A program made the position numbers and the translations under genes. Of a stretch of 10,478 nucleotides of DNA, positions 1 to 6,330 are shown piece after piece. The notes below the pieces were generated by a model that saw only the letters and a program-made list of their open reading frames with translations, was not told the origin of the DNA and searched no databases. The stretch lies in assembly GCA_048497495.1 (NCBI GenBank), contig JAFHCF010000215.1:1-10478 (forward strand). Reading direction: 5' to 3'. Origin of the DNA: JAFHCF01 sp048497495. Lineage in GTDB: Bacteria > Pseudomonadota > Alphaproteobacteria > Rhizobiales > Ancalomicrobiaceae. The first letter of the stretch is position 1, and every line of letters begins with the position of its first letter.

Positions 1-19
1 GATTTGAGAGGCCCAGACC

Positions 20-67
20 CCTCATCCGACCCTTCGGGTCACCTTCTCCCGCAAGGGGAGAAGGAAG
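20..67. repeat. dispersed palindromic repeat, RIME-like
   Basis: Two adjacent hairpins are visible. The first has arms GACCC (28-32) and GGGTC (36-40). The second has arms CCTTCTCCC (42-50) and GGGAGAAGG (56-64) with a five-base loop. The order 'CCCTCATCCG, short GC hairpin, CACCTTCTCCC, GGGAGAAGG' is typical of the palindromic intergenic repeats scattered in large numbers through Rhizobiales genomes (RIME and related elements). That family link is from memory of such genomes, not from a search. Only one copy lies in this window. The second hairpin could also help end transcription coming from a gene to the left, but no T-run follows it. Confidence 0.6.
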
Positions 68-151
68 GGCGCGCCTGCGCGCGCGGCCTGAACCGGACAG
101 CCGTAGGTCGAGCCCGGCAATGACGGGGTGGAAAGGTCGGCGGACACCATT

Positions 152-281
152 CGTTTCGATCCGGCTCGTACCGTTCGCGCGCATCTTTTCCGCCCCGTCA
201 CCGAAACGTGACCGCGCCCGGCCGTTCCGTGACATGCGCGAAAGCCGAAACGCAGGCTCAATGGGGCATCGCCGTTTCGGC
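152..281. promoter_or_regulatory. cluster of four CGTTTCG/CGAAACG heptamers
   Basis: The leader of the downstream hydrolase gene carries the heptamer four times: CGTTTCG at 152-158, CGAAACG at 202-208 and 246-252, and CGTTTCG at 273-279. The last two are parts of a perfect 9-bp inverted repeat, 244-252 against 273-281, with a 20-base spacer, ending 27 bases before the start codon. The 202 copy sits in the loop of a small hairpin (197-201 with 208-212). An operator for an unknown regulator, or an RNA hairpin upstream of the ribosome site, are both possible. No clear -35/-10 pair was seen. The rest of 68-308 shows nothing I can name. Confidence 0.35.
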
Positions 282-308
282 GAACGGTTCGCAAGAGGGA
301 GGCGCGCC

Positions 309-1208
<900 letters not shown>

Positions 1209-1216
1209 GGACATCG

Positions 1217-1236
1217 GCCTCGGGGCGGCGCGAGGC
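1217..1236. terminator. small hairpin between convergent genes
   Basis: Arms GCCTCG (1217-1222) and CGAGGC (1231-1236) enclose an eight-base loop in the 36-base gap between the ends of the hydrolase and EamA genes. Position suggests a shared end-of-transcript hairpin, but there is no T-run on either strand, so the call is weak. Confidence 0.25.
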
Positions 1237-1244
1237 GAGGGGCC

Positions 1245-2156
1245 TCACGCCGCCTCCGGCGCGGCGGCACGGGCGCGGCGGAGCCTCGGCAGGCCGGCGA
1301 AGGCGACGACGTTGCCGAGCACGGCGAGGCTCAGGCCGATCGCCGTGCGCCAGCCCCAGGCGTAGTCCTCGAAGGCGGCGGAGAGCAGCAGCGCGATGAT
1401 CGGGAACATCACCGTGGCGTAAGCCGCGCGGGCCGAACCGATGCGGGCGACCAGCATCAGATAGGTGGTGAAGCCGATCACCGAGCCGAAGACCGCGAGA
1501 TAGATCATCGCCGCGAGATAGGTCGCGTCGGGCGGGGCGACGATCGGCGTGCCGGTCGCCTCGACCAGGACGAGGAGGAAGCCGCTGGCATAGGCCATGC
1601 CCCAGGCATTGGCGGTGAGCGGCGGGATGCCGGCGGCGCTGTTGCGGCGCGACACCATGTTGCCGAGCGAGAAGCACAGGGTGCCGAGGGCGGCGAGGGC
1701 GATGCCCCAGCCGGCGTCGGGCCCGAGACCGCCGTCGCGGATCAGCGGGGCGAAGAGCACGATCAGCCCGCCGACGCCGAGGACCGCCGCGATGATCATC
1801 CGCCGCGAGATCGCCTCGCCGAAGAACAGCCGGGCGTTAACGGCGTTGTAGAGGGTGGCGAGCGAGAAGACGACGGAGACCAGGCCGCTCGGGATGAAGC
1901 GGGTGGCGTTGTAGAAACAGACGAAATTGATGCTGAACAGGAACAGGCCCTGGAGCGCGATGAAGAGATGGTCGCGCCGGCGGGTCGGTGTCAGCCGGCC
2001 GGAGAGCGCCAGCGCCGGCAGGAGGATCACCGCCGCCGTGGCGAAGCGGTAGAAGATCGAGGTGAGGACCGGCACGGGCCCGAGTTGCAGCGCGATGGCG
2101 AGCCAGGTCGTCCCCCAGATGACGACGGTGGCGGCGAAGAGGGCGAGATTGGCCAT
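1245..2156 (-). CDS. EamA-family (drug/metabolite superfamily) transporter
   Basis: This is an inner-membrane transporter of the EamA/RhaT type in the drug/metabolite superfamily, 303 residues. About ten hydrophobic segments form two tandem EamA repeats, roughly residues 3-137 and 150-290. Family landmarks are visible: WGTTWLA near the N-terminus (14-20), the RF pair at 37-38, and the acidic residue after each repeat's fourth helix (FFGEAIS at 111-117 and AFEDY at 261-265). The ATG at 2156 is chosen because the hydrophobic first helix begins right there (MANLALFAATVVIWG); upstream in-frame sequence to 2357 is hydrophilic and lies in the intergenic gap. Only a weak GGGGACC precedes the start. 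The gene is divergent from an AraC regulator 184 bases away, which probably controls it. Members export amino acids or other metabolites; the substrate cannot be read from sequence. Confidence 0.88.
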   Translation of the reverse strand: MANLALFAATVVIWGTTWLAIALQLGPVPVLTSIFYRFATAAVILLPALALSGRLTPTRRRDHLFIALQGLFLFSINFVCFYNATRFIPSGLVSVVFSLATLYNAVNARLFFGEAISRRMIIAAVLGVGGLIVLFAPLIRDGGLGPDAGWGIALAALGTLCFSLGNMVSRRNSAAGIPPLTANAWGMAYASGFLLVLVEATGTPIVAPPDATYLAAMIYLAVFGSVIGFTTYLMLVARIGSARAAYATVMFPIIALLLSAAFEDYAWGWRTAIGLSLAVLGNVVAFAGLPRLRRARAAAPEAA

Positions 2157-2278
2157 CGGTGGTCCCCGGTTCCAGACGGCGATCCGCCGCGAGGGCAGGG
2201 TGGGACACGACCGCGCCCATGGCTTGCACGATGTTGCGGTGAAGTTCGCGGCGGACGTCGGGCGCGGGGGCGTCGCGA

Positions 2279-2306
2279 TTGCCGGACGGCGAGGCGGGTG
2301 TATAGA
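2279..2306 (+). promoter_or_regulatory. candidate promoter of the AraC-family gene
   Basis: TTGCCG (2279-2284) and TATAGA (2301-2306) are 16 bases apart and face the AraC gene, giving a predicted start near 2313 and a leader of about 28 bases. TATAGA is conspicuous because the surrounding 184-base divergent gap is almost all G and C. Each box matches the sigma-70 consensus at four of six positions at best. No clear dyad for autoregulation was found. Confidence 0.35.
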
Positions 2307-2340
2307 TCGCGGGCGAACCCTCTCATTCCCCCGTGGTCCG

Positions 2341-3198
2341 ATGCCCTCCGGTCTCACCGTCTTCGATCAACTCTCGCGGTCACGCGCCCGTCTCGACGGA
2401 AGTCTCGATCTCGGTCGGGGGCGGGGCGTCGCCGTGTGGTTCAACGATCGCGACCGGGTGCGCTACGAGAACACCCGGCTCCATACCATCAGCTGCTATC
2501 TCCACGGCGGCGAGGAGAGCCGGCGGCTCGATCGCGGCGCCATTCGCGGCCGGCCCGGGGCGCTGTGCCTGATGCCGCAGGGCTCGGCCTCGGATTGGGG
2601 GATCGGCGGGGCCTTCCGCTTCGTCCATCTCTATCTCGCGGACGAGCGGCTTCGCCATTTCGCCGCCGCGACGCTCGACCGCGAGCCGGGCACGATCGAG
2701 CTGGCGGATCGCACCTTCTTCGACGACGCGCCGCTCACGGCGATGATGGCCGGTCTGGCGCGGGCCTGCGGCGACGGGGATCCGATCGGGGCCGAGGAAC
2801 TCTACCAGGAGCTCTGCCTCCGGCTCCTGACCACGCCGGAACTGGTGGGTCGATCGGCGCGGCCGGCGCGCGGCGGGCTTTCGCCGCACGTGTCGCGCCG
2901 GGTGATCGAGGCGATGCGGGCGCGCCTCGACCACCCGCCGAGCCTCGACGATCTCGCCGACGTCGCCGGGCTCAGCCCCTTCCATTTTCAGCGGATGTTC
3001 CGCGCCAGTCACGGGCTCAGCCCCTCGGCCTATCTCGAGGCGGTCCGGGTCGACGAGGCGAAGCGGCTGATCGCGGGCGGGATCGGGCTCGCCGAGGCGG
3101 CGCTCGCCTGCGGGTGGAGCAGCCAGAGCCACTTCACCCGCGCCTTTCACGCCGTCACCGGCACCACCCCCGGCGTCTGGCGCCGCGCCGTCGCGTGA
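2341..3198 (+). CDS. AraC-family transcriptional regulator
   Basis: A 285-residue DNA-binding regulator of the AraC/XylS family. The C-terminal domain (about 180-285) has both helix-turn-helix units: SLDDLADVAGLSPFHFQRMF at 201-220, and the second at 249-269 (GLAEAALACGWSSQSHFTRAF pattern), followed by the family signature around F265 and the TTPGVWRR end. The N-terminal half (about 25-125) is a small beta-rich sensor region containing HTISCYLHGG and PGALCLMPQG, as in cupin-type AraC sensors; the ligand is unknown. The ATG at 2341 fits the usual length; there is no clear Shine-Dalgarno, and reading further upstream gives Arg/Gly-rich sequence across the divergent gap. The divergent EamA transporter is the obvious target. 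Its end converges on RNase D with 58 bases between. Confidence 0.88.
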   Translation: MPSGLTVFDQLSRSRARLDGSLDLGRGRGVAVWFNDRDRVRYENTRLHTISCYLHGGEESRRLDRGAIRGRPGALCLMPQGSASDWGIGGAFRFVHLYLADERLRHFAAATLDREPGTIELADRTFFDDAPLTAMMAGLARACGDGDPIGAEELYQELCLRLLTTPELVGRSARPARGGLSPHVSRRVIEAMRARLDHPPSLDDLADVAGLSPFHFQRMFRASHGLSPSAYLEAVRVDEAKRLIAGGIGLAEAALACGWSSQSHFTRAFHAVTGTTPGVWRRAVA

Positions 3199-3256
3199 CG
3201 GATCGCGTGATCGGTCTCGGGGGCGAGGGGTCGCGGTCGGCTTGGGGCCGAACGCC

Positions 3257-4438
3257 TCACTTGCCGTTCTTGATCGCCCGTTCCGCCGGCTCGCACTCGA
3301 TCGCGACCACCTTGCGGCCGTCGAAGGACAGCGCCAGGCCACCGTGCTTGAGCTTCAGGGCCTCGGCCCCGAACAGCTCGCGGCGCCAGCCCTTGAGCGC
3401 CGGCACGTCGGCGTCGTCGTCGGTGGCGATGGCTTCCAACTCGTCGACGGTGGCGACCACCTTGGAGGCGACGGCGTGCTTCTCGCAGACGAGCTTCAAC
3501 AGCACCTTCATCAGGTCGACGGCGGCGCCCGCCCCGTCGGGCATCGGTTTGCCGCGCGGGATCGCCGGTAGTTGATCGCGGGGGATGGCGAGCGCCCGCT
3601 GGACGCAGGCGAGAATCTCCTCGCCGGCGCGCGAGCGCTCGTAGCCCTTGGAGAGCGAGCGCAGATTGCCCAGCGCCGCCGTGTCGCGCGGCTGATCGGC
3701 GGCGATCTCGTAGATCGTGTCGTCCTTGATGACGCGCGAGCGGGGGACGTCGCGGGCCCGGGCCTCGCGTTCGCGCCACGCCGCGAGTTCTTTGAGGATA
3801 GCGAGTTCGATCGGTTTCTTCACGCGGAGCTTGAGGCGCGTCCAGGCGTTTTCCGGCTCGAGCTCGTAGGTCTCGTGAGAGGTCAGGACCTCCATCTCCT
3901 CGGCCACCCAGTCGCTTCGACCCTGGTCGTCGAGGCGCTTCCTCAGGTGGTGGTAGGCGTCGCGCAGATGGGTGACGTCGGACAGCGCGTAGTCGAACTG
4001 CTTCTGGGTCAGCGGACGGCGGGTCCAGTCGGTGAAGCGTGACGACTTGTCGATGTGATGGCCGGAGACCCGCTGGATCAGCTGGTCGTAGGAGATCGAA
4101 TCGCCGAAGCCGCAGACCATCGCCGCGACCTGGGTGTCGAACACCGGGTGCGGCACGAAGCGGCCCATGTTGTAGATGATCTCGATGTCCTGGCGGCCGG
4201 AATGGAACACCTTCATCACCGCCTCGTTCCTCATCAGATCGAGGAAGGGCGTCATGTCGAGGCCGTCGGCGAGCGCATCGACGACGACGGCGGTGTCGGG
4301 GCCGGCGAGCTGCACGACGCAGAGCTTGGGCCAGAAGGTGGTTTCGCGCAGGAACTCGGTATCGACCGCGACATAGTCGTGGGCGGCGAGAGCGTCACAG
4401 GCGGCGGTGAGATCGGCGGTCGTGGTGATCAGCTGCAT
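3257..4438 (-). CDS. rnd: ribonuclease D
   Basis: RNase D, a cytoplasmic 3'-to-5' exoribonuclease that trims tRNA precursors and other structured RNA, 393 residues. The DEDDy exonuclease domain occupies about 1-165: Exo I Asp26 and Glu28 in AVDTEFLRE, Exo II Asp84 in HSGRQDIEI, then the FDTQ segment (100-103), and Exo III Tyr150 and Asp154 in YALSDVTHL. All metal-binding residues of the family are present. An HRDC domain for RNA contact follows at about 200-285, and a less conserved C-terminal third shows a second helical region. Length matches RNase D in Hyphomicrobiales. It is divergent from bacterioferritin with 236 bases between. No good Shine-Dalgarno precedes the ATG; see the promoter entry, which suggests a very short leader. 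Confidence 0.93.
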   Translation of the reverse strand: MQLITTTADLTAACDALAAHDYVAVDTEFLRETTFWPKLCVVQLAGPDTAVVVDALADGLDMTPFLDLMRNEAVMKVFHSGRQDIEIIYNMGRFVPHPVFDTQVAAMVCGFGDSISYDQLIQRVSGHHIDKSSRFTDWTRRPLTQKQFDYALSDVTHLRDAYHHLRKRLDDQGRSDWVAEEMEVLTSHETYELEPENAWTRLKLRVKKPIELAILKELAAWREREARARDVPRSRVIKDDTIYEIAADQPRDTAALGNLRSLSKGYERSRAGEEILACVQRALAIPRDQLPAIPRGKPMPDGAGAAVDLMKVLLKLVCEKHAVASKVVATVDELEAIATDDDADVPALKGWRRELFGAEALKLKHGGLALSFDGRKVVAIECEPAERAIKNGK

Positions 4439-4446
4439 GGACCCGG

Positions 4447-4475
4447 TCTATAGCGCGCTTCTGGCGATTTGTCCT
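4447..4475 (-). promoter_or_regulatory. candidate promoter of rnd, near-leaderless
   Basis: Reading the minus strand, AGGACA (4475-4470) is followed after 17 bases by TATAGA (4452-4447). Transcription would start about seven bases on, near 4440, only about two bases before the ATG at 4438. The lack of a Shine-Dalgarno fits an almost leaderless message. Both boxes match consensus at only four positions, so this is a candidate. Confidence 0.3.
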
Positions 4476-4552
4476 GCCCGCAGACCGCCGTCGGCCCACG
4501 AATCTACGCCCGGCGGCGGCGAGGGTGGCCGGGCGAGCGCTGCTGCCGGCGC

Positions 4553-4580
4553 TTGAACGGTACGGGGTTTCCGCTAGAGT
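4553..4580 (+). promoter_or_regulatory. candidate promoter of bfr
   Basis: TTGAAC (4553-4558) and TAGAGT (4575-4580), 16 bases apart, point toward bacterioferritin, with a predicted start near 4587 and a leader of about 88 bases. The boxes match consensus at five and four positions. Confidence 0.35.
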
Positions 4581-4583
4581 CGG

Positions 4584-4605
4584 TTTCGAAGAATTACAGA
4601 ATTGC
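4584..4605. promoter_or_regulatory. candidate iron-responsive operator at the bfr start site
   Basis: An AT-rich patch at the predicted transcription start of bfr includes TTTCGAA (4584-4590) and GAAGAATTACAGAATTGC (4588-4605), in which AGAATTAC and AGAATTGC form a tandem repeat. In alphaproteobacteria iron-storage genes are commonly controlled by Irr or Fur at AT-rich TTAGAA/TTCTAA-like sites near the promoter. The match to those consensus sites is loose and the regulator is not identified. Confidence 0.25.
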
Positions 4606-4674
4606 GCATCGCCAGTGTGGACCGATCCGTCGGGGCCGTACCCAGCCAGCGCCGAACCGCAGGAGATTGCGATC

Positions 4675-5154
4675 ATGAAGGGCGATGCCAAGGTCATCGA
4701 ATACATGAACCGCGGGTTGCGTAGCGAACTCGCGGCGATCAACCAATATTGGCTCCACTATCGCATCCTCGACAATTGGGGATTGAAGGCGATGGCCAAG
4801 ATCTGGCGCAAGGAGTCGATCGAGGAGATGGAGCACGCCGACAAGTTCGTCGAGCGCATCCTGTTCCTCGAGGGATTCCCCAACATGCAGATGCTCGACG
4901 GATTGCGCATCGGCGAGACCGTCAAGGAAGTGTTGGAGGCCGATCTCGCGGCCGAACTCGGCGCCCGCGCCCTCTACCAGGAGGCGGCGGCCTATTGCGA
5001 GGAGGTCAAGGACTATCCGTCACGCGACCTGTTCGTGAAAGTGATGACCGACGAGGAACATCACATCGACTACCTCGAGACCCAACTCGACCTGATCGGT
5101 CGGATCGGCCTCGAGCTCTATACCCAGACCCAGATCGGCGAGATCGGTTCCTGA
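4675..5154 (+). CDS. bfr: bacterioferritin
   Basis: Bacterioferritin, subunit of the 24-subunit cytoplasmic shell that oxidises ferrous iron and stores it as a ferric mineral; 159 residues, the family length. All six ferroxidase ligands fall at the same numbers as in E. coli Bfr: Glu18, Glu51, His54, Glu94, Glu127 and His130. Met52, the haem ligand between subunits, is also present, so this is a complete haem-binding and catalytic subunit rather than one half of a split alpha/beta pair. The ATG at 4675 has AGGAG at 4661-4665, nine bases upstream, and starts with the standard MKGDAKVIEYMN. In-frame codons continue upstream to 4525 but lie in the divergent promoter region. It converges on bfd, whose product releases the stored iron. 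Confidence 0.96.
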   Translation: MKGDAKVIEYMNRGLRSELAAINQYWLHYRILDNWGLKAMAKIWRKESIEEMEHADKFVERILFLEGFPNMQMLDGLRIGETVKEVLEADLAAELGARALYQEAAAYCEEVKDYPSRDLFVKVMTDEEHHIDYLETQLDLIGRIGLELYTQTQIGEIGS

Positions 5155-5165
5155 TCCGCCGCCGG

Positions 5166-5215
5166 CGCGACCGACACCGAAGACCGCGCTCGGAGCGGCC
5201 TTCGGTGTCGGCGCG
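5166..5215. terminator. bidirectional hairpin between bfr and bfd
   Basis: A perfect 12-bp inverted repeat, CCGACACCGAAG (5171-5182) with CTTCGGTGTCGG (5200-5211), continues inward through CCGC/GCGG (5184-5187 with 5195-5198) after one mismatch and outward through CGCG on each side with one bulged base. It fills the 71-base gap between two convergent stop codons, where a shared terminator is expected. There is no T-run on either strand, so it may act with Rho or as a block to antisense read-through and to 3' decay. Confidence 0.7.
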
Positions 5216-5225
5216 GGCGCGGGTA

Positions 5226-5459
5226 TCACTCCGCCGCCATCAGGGCGTCGGTGTCGCCGACCATCGCCGGGCAGGAGAGGCCGTCTTCCGCGACGCTCTC
5301 GCGGATCACGCGGCGAATCGCCGAAGCACAGCGGCCACACTGGGGGCGGCAGCCGAGACGCTCGAAGACCTCGGAGACCCGTGCCACGCAGGCGGGCCTG
5401 CTCTCGGCGGCGCGCCGAATGGTCCCGTCGTTGAGCACGTTGCACGAACAGACGATCAC
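5226..5459 (-). CDS. bfd: bacterioferritin-associated ferredoxin
   Basis: A 77-residue [2Fe-2S] protein of the Bfd family. Bfd docks on bacterioferritin and passes electrons to its haem to reduce and release stored iron. The cluster ligands are Cys4 and Cys6 (VCSCNVL) and Cys41 and Cys44 (PQCGRC), the Bfd CxC...CxxC layout. Cys24, Cys37 and Cys63 are extra. The start codon is GTG at 5459; GAGGGAGA on the minus strand lies seven bases before it, and starting here puts the first Cys pair at the usual 4 and 6. A nearer upstream ATG is out of frame and meets TGA after three codons. Its end converges on bfr across a strong hairpin. A promoter with an overlapping Fur-like site lies about 150 bases upstream. 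Confidence 0.94.
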   Translation of the reverse strand: MIVCSCNVLNDGTIRRAAESRPACVARVSEVFERLGCRPQCGRCASAIRRVIRESVAEDGLSCPAMVGDTDALMAAE

Positions 5460-5610
5460 CGCGACATCTCCCTCACCGTCTCCTCGAGCGCCGATCTCGA
5501 CCGCCGGCTTTGCCGCTCACCGGTCCCTTGTCGGATTTCCGACGAGGGCCCGGCATCCGAGCCTCGATCGACCACCGTCGAAGCAAGCCCCGTACCGCTT
5601 TCGCCGGAAG

Positions 5611-5639
5611 ACTATCTTGGAATTGCTACTCATTCGCAA
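5611..5639 (-). promoter_or_regulatory. candidate bfd promoter with overlapping Fur-like box
   Basis: On the minus strand TTGCGA (5639-5634) and GATAGT (5616-5611) are exactly 17 bases apart and face bfd. The -35 box and the start of the spacer are covered by an imperfect palindrome, TTGCTACTCATTCGCAA read on the plus strand (5623-5639), in which 12 of 17 positions are symmetric, including TTGC/GCAA ends and TCATT as in Fur boxes. Repression by iron-loaded Fur-type protein would fit: Bfd is needed when iron is short, and E. coli bfd is Fur-repressed. The predicted leader is about 145 bases. Confidence 0.45.
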
Positions 5640-5754
5640 GACGGAAACGCAGGAAGAGTCCGCGCCGACGTCGTATCGCCGGAATCTCGGCGATGATGGC
5701 GGGCGAGGCGGGCGGACCTCTCCGGGCTGCCGTCCGATCTCGAGGGAGGCTGCC

Positions 5755-6174
5755 ATGATGGCGCGATCGATCCTCGCCCTCCTACTGATCGCCGCCGCGG
5801 TCGCCCCCGCCCAGGCCGCGGGAGCATCCCCGGTCGGGCGCTGGCGGGCGGTCGAGATCTCGGGCGCGCCGGTCGCGGCCGGCGTCGAGACGACGCTCGA
5901 GCTCGAGGCCGGCGGCAAGGTCTCCGGCAACGGCGGCTGCAATCGTTTCGGCGGCACGGCGACGCTCGGCGACGGGTCGATCGGCTTCGGCCCGACGATG
6001 GCGACCCGCATGGCCTGTCCTGAGCCGGCGATGGCGCAGGAGCAGCGTTTCTTCGAGATGCTCGAAAAGGCCGCGCGCTGGCGGCTCGAGGGCGGCGGGC
6101 TCGTCCTCCTCGACCGCGCGGGCGGCGCGCTGGCGCGGTTCACCCGCGCGCCTCGAGCCGGGGGCGGGGGCTGA
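5755..6174 (+). CDS. secreted META/HslJ-domain protein
   Basis: A 139-residue exported protein with one META domain, the fold of E. coli heat-shock lipoprotein HslJ. Residues 1-21 form a Sec signal peptide (basic start, LALLLIAAAVAPAQA, cleavage after the AQA at 19-21). The mature part starts with the typical GRWRAVEI (28-35), then GNGGCNRFGG (58-67), the TMATRMACPE strand (81-90) and the closing LVLLDRAGGALARF (116-129). Cys62 and Cys88 are the conserved pair of the family. There is no lipobox, so it should be a free periplasmic protein. GAGGGAGG at 5742-5749 supports the double ATG at 5755/5758; either may be used. Upstream in-frame codons to 5251 only shadow the bfd region. Biochemical function of META domains outside HslJ is not known. 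Confidence 0.82.
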   Translation: MMARSILALLLIAAAVAPAQAAGASPVGRWRAVEISGAPVAAGVETTLELEAGGKVSGNGGCNRFGGTATLGDGSIGFGPTMATRMACPEPAMAQEQRFFEMLEKAARWRLEGGGLVLLDRAGGALARFTRAPRAGGGG

Positions 6175-6187
6175 GCGGCGGCGAAGC

Positions 6188-6193
6188 TTGACA
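6188..6193 (+). promoter_or_regulatory. candidate -35 box for aspS
   Basis: A perfect TTGACA, preceded by C as in alphaproteobacterial CTTGAC promoters, lies 138 bases before the aspS start. No convincing -10 box is found 16-18 bases on (GCTCTT at 6211-6216 is poor), so only the -35 element is called. If used, the message would begin near 6220, just before the hairpin at 6233-6270. Confidence 0.3.
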
Positions 6194-6232
6194 AGACGGG
6201 GGCGTCATGCGCTCTTGCCGCCGACTTTCGGG

Positions 6233-6270
6233 CCCTCTCGGGTTCGATCGCGCGATCGGATTCGCGAGGG
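6233..6270 (+). promoter_or_regulatory. long hairpin in the aspS leader
   Basis: The segment folds on itself about a centre between 6251 and 6252. CCCTC (6233-6237) pairs with GAGGG (6266-6270), one T/C mismatch follows, then 6239-6249 pairs with 6254-6264, with a four-base loop. Three of these pairs are G-U (6241-6262, 6242-6261, 6244-6259) and would be C/A mismatches on the opposite strand, so the fold favours aspS mRNA. The core is a perfect 14-bp palindrome (6245-6258). No T-run follows, so it is not a simple terminator of the META gene. A role in message stability or translation is possible. Confidence 0.45.
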
Positions 6271-6330
6271 GTTCCCCACCGAGCGCCCGACCTGCGCCCG
6301 CCCCTGAAAAATTCGAAGAAACGGTTCGCC

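Noticed and set aside
22..294. 90-residue minus-strand reading frame at the left edge
   Set aside because: Its C-terminus (LLPLREKVTRRVG) is the translation of the dispersed palindromic repeat, a common source of spurious small proteins, and the rest is Arg-rich with no family features.
120..308. N-terminal extension of the hydrolase by 63 residues
   Set aside because: Arg/Pro-rich, no Shine-Dalgarno at 120, and it crosses the inverted repeats; ATG 309 has a strong one and gives the YghX-like N-terminus.
3199..3256. Terminator between the AraC and rnd genes
   Set aside because: Only a 5-bp stem (TCGGC 3237-3241 with GCCGA 3247-3251) without T-run; too weak to call.
1968..3575. 535-residue plus-strand frame over the exporter, AraC and RNase D genes
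   Set aside because: Runs across three recognised genes in other frames, with extreme Arg/Pro content.
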